Origin: Candidatus Melainabacteria bacterium
GTDB lineage: Bacteria; Cyanobacteriota; Vampirovibrionia; 2-02-FULL-35-15
NCBI GenBank assembly: GCA_016201905.1
Contig: JACQBQ010000037.1
Span: forward strand, 1 to 43,823
Reading direction: 5' to 3'
Length of the DNA stretch: 43,823 bases
Under the pieces are notes generated by a model. That model saw only the letters and a list, made by a program, of their open reading frames with translations. It did not search any database and was not told the origin of the DNA. Made by a program: the position numbers and the translations under genes. The stretch's first letter is position 1. Every line of letters starts with the position of its first letter. Positions 34,733-40,838 of the stretch are shown one piece after another.

Positions 34733-34734
34733 TT
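34715..34734 (+). repeat. Direct repeat, copy 1 (3' end of tRNA-Pro)
   Basis: CAAATCGTGTCGCCCCGATT (20 bp) is repeated exactly at 34951-34970. The two copies are 236 bp apart and the repeat covers the T loop to one base pair past the discriminator. The position is the usual one for integrase attachment sites in tRNA genes. Confidence 0.9.
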
Positions 34735-34950
34735 TTACAGGATCGATTACGAATAATAACCATATAATGTGAGTGAGGCATACAAGACCCTCTGCTCCCA
34801 GTTCTGTTTGCGTGCGTAAGCATGCAAACAGGTTTATAAAAAGTGTGGGCAAATTTTAAGAGGTCTATGCAAGCTAATGGTATTATAAACTTCGAAGAAA
34901 ATGCCGAAGGCATTTGCCCACACAGAGGCTCGCTCAGCTTCGCTGAGCGG
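34733..34950. other. Structured tract without genes between duplicated tRNA 3' ends
   Basis: I see no credible gene here. The tract contains an inverted copy of the tRNA anticodon arm (GACCCTCTGCTCCCA at 34786-34800, complementary to 34693-34707). It also has a 12-bp hairpin with a GTAA tetraloop (34804-34831), a 12-bp inverted repeat GTGTGGGCAAAT/ATTTGCCCACAC (34843-34854 with 34912-34923), a nested AATGCC/GGCATT hairpin (34900-34914), and CGCTCAGC/GCTGAGCG (34931-34949). The last overlaps a second GCTCAGCTT copy of the tRNA D-arm region. Confidence 0.7.
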
Positions 34951-34970
34951 CAAATCGTGTCGCCCCGATT
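34951..34970 (+). repeat. Direct repeat, copy 2 (duplicated tRNA-Pro 3' end)
   Basis: An exact copy of 34715-34734. Preceded by GCTCAGCTT...GAGC at 34932-34948, it could be the remains of a second tRNA-Pro gene missing its acceptor 5' half and anticodon arm, or the far attachment site of a small integrated element. Confidence 0.85.
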
Positions 34971-34988
34971 GTATTAGGCTATTGATTT

Positions 34989-36002
34989 TTAGCTTGAAGA
35001 AAAAATTGTTTGTAAAGTTAAAAAATCTAAATATTTAAATCGCCCATCAATTTCTTTGCCATCTTTTTCCTCAAAACCATAAAAAGTTCTATCCTTTTCT
35101 TTTGTCAGATTAAAAAAGTTACTTTGGGTAGTGTCTACTATAAAAAGCTCTTCATTACTTGATAAATACAATGGCCAGCCATGTCCTTTTCCATTTGCAT
35201 AAAAAATTTTACCTTCTAAAAGTCTTTCAAGTATTAATTTTTCAAGAATTGCGCATACAGTAAATGCTTGATAACAGCAAATCCCACCTAATCTAAAGAC
35301 TAGTGGACCTATTCTAAGAAGTCTCTTTATTTCTTTAAGCTTTTCTGTTTTAGGTGAATCTTCCAAGTATTTTATTCTTTTCAAATAATCATAAACTGTT
35401 TTTAAAATCTCCTCCTCTTTTGTAAGTTCATCTAAAACTATCTTTTCTTTTATATTTTTATATGCTTTTCTTAGTTCTACATCTTGTTCAAAATCAACAC
35501 TAAGAAAAGGCCCTTTTATACCATTACTTGAGTCAAGAAAATAAACAGCACCATCAATTACATGACCAGAAGAGGGATTATATAAAGCTCCAATTCTATA
35601 GTGATTAGATGGAGTGAAGTCATCTTCTCTAATCTTATTTTTAGATCTTCTAATGTCTCCAATAACGTCTTTGCTAAATATAGTAACTCCACCATTTGCA
35701 TTGCCTCCTCCTATTTGAACCCCTTCTTCTGTGGGAAAAACCCATAAAAGATAATTTTTTGTTTTATCTTCGATGATAAAATGGTTTTCATCATTTCTTG
35801 GTAAAGGTTTTTTTCGTAGTCCTTTGAATAAATCAATTTTTCTTTGTTCATCTTTTGAAAGAATAAAAACTTCTTTTCCAATTCTAATGCCAAGCTCTTC
35901 TCCAGCTTTTAGTGAAAATCTTTTAATATCTAATGAAAAAAAGCTATAGCTAGGCAAGAGAGTTGTCTTAATAACTGATTGCATAATACGAGCAATTGAC
36001 AT
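34989..36002 (-). CDS. Transglutaminase-like / papain-fold domain protein
   Basis: In this 337-aa protein a possible Cys-His-Asp triad sits in the C-terminal third: C242 or C243 in RLGGICCYQAFTVCAILEKL, H274 in NGKGHGWPLYL and D290 in ELFIVDTTQSN, with the usual spacing of transglutaminase-core domains. The N-terminal 230 residues are without recognised domain but contain many glycines in VQIGGGNANGGVTIF. No signal peptide is evident. The activity could be protease, amidase or transglutaminase. An AAGGAA ribosome site precedes the start. The function and target are unknown. Confidence 0.65.
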   Translation of the reverse strand: MSIARIMQSVIKTTLLPSYSFFSLDIKRFSLKAGEELGIRIGKEVFILSKDEQRKIDLFKGLRKKPLPRNDENHFIIEDKTKNYLLWVFPTEEGVQIGGGNANGGVTIFSKDVIGDIRRSKNKIREDDFTPSNHYRIGALYNPSSGHVIDGAVYFLDSSNGIKGPFLSVDFEQDVELRKAYKNIKEKIVLDELTKEEEILKTVYDYLKRIKYLEDSPKTEKLKEIKRLLRIGPLVFRLGGICCYQAFTVCAILEKLILERLLEGKIFYANGKGHGWPLYLSSNEELFIVDTTQSNFFNLTKEKDRTFYGFEEKDGKEIDGRFKYLDFLTLQTIFSSS

Positions 36003-36144
36003 AAATATTTTTCCTTAAGAGTTTAAAGCTAGTCTAATCGTACAGTTCCTTTATTTTGATGTAATTTATATTCATAATTTTTTAATTTTAAGGTTAAGAA
36101 CATAATTATCAATGTTTTCCTTAAATCCAAAATCTAATAAGTAA
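36003..36144. other. Intergenic region before the first recombinase tail
   Basis: Apart from the ribosome site of the transglutaminase-like gene (AAGGAA, minus strand), I see only AT-rich sequence without repeats or an open frame of useful length. Confidence 0.5.
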
Positions 36145-36234
36145 TTAGAGCATTCAGATTTGAAAACTACTCAGGGGTATTTGATGACCTCTGAAAATGA
36201 GGTGGTAAAAGAGATGAAAAAATTGGTAAAATAG
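36145..36234 (+). pseudogene. C-terminal remnant of a tyrosine recombinase (copy 1)
   Basis: A stop-bounded frame reads LEHSDLKTTQGYLMTSENEV and ends VKEMKKLVK. HSD.KTTQ.Y is the end of XerC/integrase-type catalytic domains, including the H of the (W/H) position and the nucleophilic tyrosine. The rest of the gene is absent: the frame is closed by TAA directly upstream, and no R-x-x-R or other motifs are seen before it. It is not an intact gene. Confidence 0.7.
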
Positions 36235-36326
36235 CTCATATTATATTTTCTTTAGATTCCTGCCTAAAGCAGAAGATTAAATAAAATTAATATAAGTGCA
36301 TCTATAGATAGAATATAATTTTGGTT
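36235..36326. promoter_or_regulatory. Promoter region of the ATP-grasp-like gene
   Basis: TATAAT at 36314-36319 ends 7 nt before the ATG at 36327, the layout expected for a leaderless transcript. No -35 consensus is seen and no Shine-Dalgarno. Confidence 0.45.
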
Positions 36327-37538
36327 ATGCAAATATCACAACTCCATTGGCAAGAACCTTTAGCAAGAGAATACATCCTTCAATATGGCGGTAGTAAATC
36401 TGCGTCTTATGAGTATTTAAATGATACCCAGCCGCACTTAAGAAAATATTTACCAACAGGTACAAAATATTTACCTCCTGGTGGAGATGTTAAAAGATTC
36501 CTGGACTCGGTTAACTTTTCGTTTTCAACACAAAAAATTGTAAGAGGATGTCATCCACTTGATTTTTTTGGAATGGTAGATGTAATTGATACTGTAAAAG
36601 GTTTGCAAGATAGGACTGCTGTTGTATATGCAATTAAAAAACTCCAGGAACAAGCAAGAAATCCTGAAGTAAAATCATTTGTAGAATATGAGTCAGGAGA
36701 AGCTTTTAATGGGGAGATTGGAATATTAATTCAAGACTATTATGGTGAAGAAAGAGGTTCAATAATTGAACATCCTCATATGAAAGGCATTTACAGAGTT
36801 GGAAAGGTTACTCCAACTATTGCTTTTGAATCATCTAAATTAGCACAAGCTAGATATAATGTTGACGAAGAAATATGTGATGTTAACGGAAGAGCACTTA
36901 ATGTGTTTAGTTTTGATGAGGGTCTTGATTTTAAATCATATCAATCAATTGAACAAGATGAAGCTAGTAAAGTAATTGAACTATATAGAAAAGTTGCGGA
37001 CAGTGGATTAATACCTCAGGGCTACTCATTTCAAATGGAGTATGGAATTGATAAGGTTACAAAACAACTTATTTTTTATCAAGCTAGATTATTTAGACCA
37101 TTTGTTGATAGAGCTAATTACAAGAGAGATGACGTTGATTGGGATTTTAATGGGACAATGCGATTTAATGCATTTGGTATAACTCCAAAAGAAGGAATTG
37201 AAACCTATTTGGCATATTTAGAAGAAGATGGCATTAATCATAGCTCTGATAAAAATGCTGTTGCATTTGCTTATAGTGCATCTGGCAAAAATCAAAGAGG
37301 TTCAACTAGTTTAAATATTCAACCAAAAAATATGGAGGTTTATTTACCTTATCAATATCAACTCCTTGAACATGGACATTACAGGTGGCTTCAGAAAACA
37401 CCAATTACACTTACGCCAGTTGTTACTAGACTTGAAGATAAACTAAACAGCTCAATTCATTTTGCTGCTGAAGATGGAGTAAAAGTAAGAGTTTGGTCTA
37501 ATGGTATTGTTGGCGGAATTAGTTTGGTAGAAAAATAA
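36327..37538 (+). CDS. PEP synthase-type (PPDK-N like) ATP-grasp protein, divergent
   Basis: This 403-aa protein shows echoes of the nucleotide-binding domain of phosphoenolpyruvate synthase/PPDK enzymes. GEIGILIQDYYGEERGSIIE matches the VMVQ...GV.FT strand-turn region, and YSFQMEYGIDKVTKQLIFYQ followed by ARLFRPF matches the DIEWAID...LYILQARP end motif that carries the catalytic Glu and Arg. No phosphohistidine domain or PEP-binding domain follows, so at most one half-reaction is possible. The start at 36327 is an ATG after a -10 box; an in-frame TTG lies 6 nt upstream. Tyrosine-recombinase tails flank it on both sides. Confidence 0.55.
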   Translation: MQISQLHWQEPLAREYILQYGGSKSASYEYLNDTQPHLRKYLPTGTKYLPPGGDVKRFLDSVNFSFSTQKIVRGCHPLDFFGMVDVIDTVKGLQDRTAVVYAIKKLQEQARNPEVKSFVEYESGEAFNGEIGILIQDYYGEERGSIIEHPHMKGIYRVGKVTPTIAFESSKLAQARYNVDEEICDVNGRALNVFSFDEGLDFKSYQSIEQDEASKVIELYRKVADSGLIPQGYSFQMEYGIDKVTKQLIFYQARLFRPFVDRANYKRDDVDWDFNGTMRFNAFGITPKEGIETYLAYLEEDGINHSSDKNAVAFAYSASGKNQRGSTSLNIQPKNMEVYLPYQYQLLEHGHYRWLQKTPITLTPVVTRLEDKLNSSIHFAAEDGVKVRVWSNGIVGGISLVEK

Positions 37539-37542
37539 ATAG

Positions 37543-37638
37543 TTCTTATTAGCTTTAGGACATAGTGATTTAAAAACAACGCAGGGTTATTTAATGACTA
37601 GTCAGGATGAAGTTATAAAAGAAATGCATGGGTGGTGA
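37543..37638 (+). pseudogene. C-terminal remnant of a tyrosine recombinase (copy 2)
   Basis: The frame reads FLLALGHSDLKTTQGYLMTS and ends QDEVIKEMHGW then TGA. It matches copy 1 at 18 of the 20 residues from HSDLKTTQGYLMTS to EVVKEM or a conservative variant, and keeps the LGHSD motif and the tyrosine. A stop codon closes the frame just upstream. It begins 5 nt after the ATP-grasp-like gene. The nucleotide sequences of the two copies have diverged in many third positions, so the duplication is old. Confidence 0.7.
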
Positions 37639-37807
37639 TTAATTAGTCAAAATAATAGTGTCTATTAATCTATTCTTAACAATTAGAATTTCTTACTTTT
37701 TATACTATATTTATTGAAACAAATTGATGATTTAACTATTCATTAGTTAATGATTTATATTATATGTGTATAACAAATGATGGATAGGTAATTTCTCTGG
37801 TAAAAAT
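37639..37807. other. AT-rich intergenic region before the HicBA-type module
   Basis: No open frame or repeat stands out. The best promoter-like element is an AT-rich stretch around 37750-37770 (TATATTATATGTG). No clear operator-like inverted repeat is seen next to the HicB start. Confidence 0.3.
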
Positions 37808-38104
37808 ATGAATAATATAAAAATAAAATATACAGTCTCTATTATTCACGATGATGAAACATCACAGTATGTTGGGGTTTGTGAAGAATTAGATTATACA
37901 GGCATTGGCGATACAAAAGAAGAAGCGGAATCAAATACTGTTAAAGCAGTTAATATGGCACTAGACTGGGCGAGTGAAAATAGGCAACTTGAAGATATGT
38001 TAAAGGAATGTGGTTACAAAATGACTATTACTAATAATACTCAAGTATGGCAAAAGCATTACATTGCTAATTATCAAGAAGAGGCAAATCTGCAATTAGT
38101 TTAA
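37808..38104 (+). CDS. hicB: HicB-like antitoxin
   Basis: This 98-aa protein has the partly degraded RNase H-fold domain of HicB: YTVSIIHDDETSQYVGVCEE, LDYTGIGDTKEEAESNTVKA and VNMALDWASENR. It normally blocks the HicA mRNA interferase by direct binding. No C-terminal ribbon-helix-helix or HTH DNA-binding domain is visible, so autoregulation may be absent. The stop codon overlaps the hicA start (TAATG). The gene order is antitoxin first. Confidence 0.82.
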   Translation: MNNIKIKYTVSIIHDDETSQYVGVCEELDYTGIGDTKEEAESNTVKAVNMALDWASENRQLEDMLKECGYKMTITNNTQVWQKHYIANYQEEANLQLV

Positions 38105-38337
38105 TGGGACAAAGATTTTTTCCAATACATTATAAGGTTTTAATAAAAGTATTTGAGTACTATGGATTAACTGTTGTTAGAACATCAGGCGATCATTTTT
38201 TGATGAGTAAGCCTGGTATGAAAAGACCAGTTGTAATTCAAGCAAAACAAAATGTACCTGTTGAGCATATAACAAATAATATTAAAGCTGCTGGGATTAC
38301 AAGAGAACAATATTTTGAAGCACTAAGATACGTATAA
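38104..38337 (+). CDS. hicA: HicA-like toxin (mRNA interferase)
   Basis: This 77-aa protein has the dsRBD-like fold of HicA. The catalytic histidine is H31 in TSGDHFLMSKPGMKRPVVIQ, followed by AKQNVPVEHITNNIKAAGIT and REQYFEAL, which is the family's C-terminal helix pattern. It cleaves mRNA when free of HicB. Length is normal. The gene overlaps hicB by one base, so expression is coupled. Confidence 0.85.
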   Translation: MGQRFFPIHYKVLIKVFEYYGLTVVRTSGDHFLMSKPGMKRPVVIQAKQNVPVEHITNNIKAAGITREQYFEALRYV

Positions 38338-38396
38338 GAATATTGTTTTGCAACTTACAGATTTAAAAACTATTCCTTCAAATCTATCCGCCAAAG

Positions 38397-38410
38397 CCCG
38401 CCTGGGCGGG
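38397..38410. repeat. Short GC-rich hairpin after hicA
   Basis: CCCGCC and GGCGGG form a perfect 6-bp stem with a TG loop, in strong contrast to the local AT content. It may end transcription of the convergent genes, although neither side has a long T-tract. It is similar to the GC-rich inner arms of the larger repeats (CCGCCAAAG...). Confidence 0.5.
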
Positions 38411-38421
38411 AAACCCAATAA

Positions 38422-38988
38422 CTAATTAATTCCTGTAACCTTATCTGCAAGTTCTTTCAATAATCTAAAATCTTCTGCATGTACATTCTCATATCTTTTG
38501 TAAACTGCTTTAAGACCATCATTAATAATATGTGCCACTGAAAAATTTGGATTGTGGTAAGAACTAGAAATCCCATCTTTTGTTTCTTCTTCACGGAATA
38601 CTCTTTCATAGTTAGTTATCAGTTCAGAAAATAAAGTTGCTGCTGCTGCTGAGCGAAAAAATGCATTTACACCTCCAATCTTGAAATTAGAAAAATCTTC
38701 CTCTGATAATCCAAATTCACCTGCTTCTTTACTTCTTTTATCAATTGACTCACCAATTATTCTAATTGTATCCTTTGGGTTAGTAAGCCAGCTCCTGGCA
38801 CTTATAAGTGAGCTGCCTTCTTTAGCACATCTGCTATAAATATCAGACCTTAGATGTATAAAAAAATCATTTGCTCTTATTAATCTTTCAAAGATCTCAT
38901 GAGGTTGTAATTCCTTTTGGTTTTCTAATAATTTTGGTGGCTCTGGGTTTTTTATGGGTTGAAGAGTTACTGCACGAGTGGCAAGCAT
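38422..38988 (-). CDS. Hypothetical 188-aa protein
   Basis: A mixed, mostly helical soluble protein with no signal peptide. Segments include LQPHEIFERLIRANDFFIHL and FRSAAAATLFSELITNYERV. I do not recognise the family. An AGGAGG motif with about 4-nt spacing (TCAGGAGGTAGC, minus strand) precedes the ATG, so translation is well supported. Confidence 0.65.
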   Translation of the reverse strand: MLATRAVTLQPIKNPEPPKLLENQKELQPHEIFERLIRANDFFIHLRSDIYSRCAKEGSSLISARSWLTNPKDTIRIIGESIDKRSKEAGEFGLSEEDFSNFKIGGVNAFFRSAAAATLFSELITNYERVFREEETKDGISSSYHNPNFSVAHIINDGLKAVYKRYENVHAEDFRLLKELADKVTGIN

Positions 38989-39181
38989 GCTACCTCCTGA
39001 AATCTTTTAAAAATATGTTACTTAACCATATACTCTCATAGTTAAGATATTGAAGTCAATAGCATGCTCTTTAAAGGGTTTGGAAATTAAATTAATTTTT
39101 TTTAATCTTGTTAAAGACTTAGCTAAAGATTATCTATTCTAGGTTAAAGAGGTTTAATAAAAAAATATCCTTTGCCTTAAC
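38989..39181. other. AT-rich spacer
   Basis: Apart from the ribosome site of the 188-aa gene, no open frame, repeat or promoter pair is clear here. Confidence 0.3.
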
Positions 39182-39529
39182 CTAGTTCGTTGTAAGTCTA
39201 ATACTGTGTATAAATCCAGTATTTGATGCCACAAGGTTTGAATTAATTCTATTACCATCCACAAAAAACATTATTCCTCTTTCTCTTAAGTACAATACTA
39301 CTAAGTTATGGGTGTGTTTTTTATTAAAATCATATCCTTTCTTAATTTCAAAGGCTTCAAGCAAATCAACAATTTCATCTTTTTCATTTTTTACTCGAGA
39401 GAAGTAAGCGATTTTTACTGGTTTATGTATGTAGTTTTGAAGTTTGACTGCTAACTTACGTACAGAGCATGGTTTGTAAGGTATGCTGTGTAACAGTATT
39501 TGTACAAGTTGATTTACTGCAAAGGTCAT
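39182..39529 (-). CDS. Hypothetical 115-aa protein
   Basis: A small basic protein with an N-terminal helix (VNQLVQILLHSIPYKPCSVR), a possible beta region and a histidine-rich loop (FNKKHTHNLVVLYLRERGIM). No domain is recognised and no signal peptide is present. It could bind nucleic acid given its charge, but this is a guess. Confidence 0.55.
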   Translation of the reverse strand: MTFAVNQLVQILLHSIPYKPCSVRKLAVKLQNYIHKPVKIAYFSRVKNEKDEIVDLLEAFEIKKGYDFNKKHTHNLVVLYLRERGIMFFVDGNRINSNLVASNTGFIHSIRLTTN

Positions 39530-39598
39530 AATTTTTAAACGATGCTTTATATTTTAACAGCTAAATAAAAATATTGTGATGGCTTTGACACGTAAGAT

Positions 39599-39626
39599 TT
39601 GTTTAATGAAAAAGTTAGAATATAAT
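39599..39626 (+). promoter_or_regulatory. Promoter of the mini-SurE gene, leaderless layout
   Basis: TTGTTT at 39599-39604 and TATAAT at 39621-39626 are 16 bp apart. The -10 box ends 8 nt before the ATG at 39635, with no Shine-Dalgarno between. Confidence 0.55.
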
Positions 39627-39634
39627 TAATAGAA

Positions 39635-40024
39635 ATGAAATCTAAATTCATAGCTTTGTTTTTGATTTCTAGTCTAATTTTAGTTACTATTTGTGTATCT
39701 GGTGCTCAAGATACAAGATCAAATCCAAAAATCACTATTCTTCTTTCTAATGATGATGGCTATAATGCGCCAGCAGGTATTTCTGAAAATATGAAAGGGG
39801 TAAAGATCACAAAACTTAGCTTAAATCCTAAAAAAGATATGTATCATTTGGAAAAAGATTTATCTCTTACTAAGATTTACAGGTCAAATGAGTTTAAACT
39901 AATCATTGATAATGATCCTAAGACAGATGCTAATGCTTTTTCAAAAGGCTATATTACAATTACACCTCTTAGCATTAATCAGGCAGATAGTATTAAAAAC
40001 TCATTTAGCTTTTTAACTAAATAA
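39635..40024 (+). CDS. Exported, internally deleted SurE-like protein
   Basis: This 129-aa protein begins with a signal peptide (MKSKFIALFLISSLILVTIC VSGA). Residues 33-48 (ITILLSNDDGYNAPAG) match the start of SurE nucleotidases, including the two metal-binding aspartates D40 and D41. The rest (MKGVKITKLSLNPKKDMYHL, then AFSKGYITITPLSIN) matches the final third of SurE. The middle third, with the other metal ligands (the conserved Ser and Asn), is missing, so 5'-nucleotidase activity is unlikely. The frame is intact and the promoter looks good. Confidence 0.65.
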   Translation: MKSKFIALFLISSLILVTICVSGAQDTRSNPKITILLSNDDGYNAPAGISENMKGVKITKLSLNPKKDMYHLEKDLSLTKIYRSNEFKLIIDNDPKTDANAFSKGYITITPLSINQADSIKNSFSFLTK

Positions 40025-40138
40025 CTGTTAGGTGAGTTGTTTGAAGCTAATTTAAGAGCAGGTTAAAAACATTTTTATATTTTGGAGCTATCAAAAAAAG
40101 CCCCACAAACGCTTTATATCTATATTAGGGTAGGGATT

Positions 40139-40720
40139 ATGAATGTTTTATTTTATGAGTTTGAATTACTAATCAGGGATCTGCATAGTTGGATTGTAGC
40201 TCAAAAAGACTATTATGAAAATAAAGTGAAAAGAGAAGATGAAGGGTTGATTTCTTTTTTAAGTAACTCTTCTGGTGCTCCTTGTGACTATTTTTCTTGT
40301 AAGTCCATGATAAGGGAGTTGCGTCCTTACTTATCACATAGGAATCCTAAAGTGAGAAGCCTTGCAGCAATGAGAATAATTGAACTTATTCCAAGTCTAC
40401 TTACGCTAGCTTGTTTATTATTTGGTTTTTCTAAATCTATGCTTAAGGATTTAGCAAAGGAAATGTTGACTTTACTTGACATGATAGGTGATATGCAAAA
40501 GTCCGGACAAATTTCATTGCCAGGTGATGCCTTATCGAATTTCAATGGTGTTGTTAAAATGCTTATAGAAACTATTGCTGATGGCGATGAAGAACAAAAA
40601 AGAAAATTATTAAGCAAATTCCAATTGGACAGAACAAGTGGAAATGATGAATTTATTGATTCTAGCGATTATTGCCAAACAATAAATAGTACTGGTTCAG
40701 GACATAACAATAATATTTAG
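40139..40720 (+). CDS. Hypothetical 193-aa protein
   Basis: Start at the ATG at 40139 (MNVLFYEFELLIRDLHSWIV) with an AGGG site upstream; a TTG at 40082 is a less likely start. The middle has two to three hydrophobic helices (MRIIELIPSLLTLACLLFGF) next to a possible HEAT-like stretch (RPYLSHRNPKVRSLAAMRII). The C-terminus is acidic and glycine/asparagine-rich. Cysteines occur in PCDYFSCKSM. Family not recognised. Confidence 0.6.
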   Translation: MNVLFYEFELLIRDLHSWIVAQKDYYENKVKREDEGLISFLSNSSGAPCDYFSCKSMIRELRPYLSHRNPKVRSLAAMRIIELIPSLLTLACLLFGFSKSMLKDLAKEMLTLLDMIGDMQKSGQISLPGDALSNFNGVVKMLIETIADGDEEQKRKLLSKFQLDRTSGNDEFIDSSDYCQTINSTGSGHNNNI

Positions 40721-40838
40721 CTTTTTGATATGTAAGTTTGGGCTTTCTTAGATAGCAAGCATACTGCTTGTTAAAATAACAACCATTAGAAAATAAGTTA
40801 CCAGGGAATAATACAGCTGGAGAAATCAAAAATTTTAC

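Noticed and set aside
34647-34913. Open frames of 60 and 88 codons on the minus strand across tRNA-Pro
   Set aside because: They are antisense to the tRNA and the hairpin tract, with tRNA-derived peptide sequence (such as RHDLNVRPSAPKADALPS). They are artefacts of stop-free structured RNA sequence.
40754-40780. Terminator after the 193-aa gene (AGCAAGC...GCTTGTT)
   Set aside because: The stem is weak with one wobble and is followed by AAAAT, not a T-tract, on the relevant strand.
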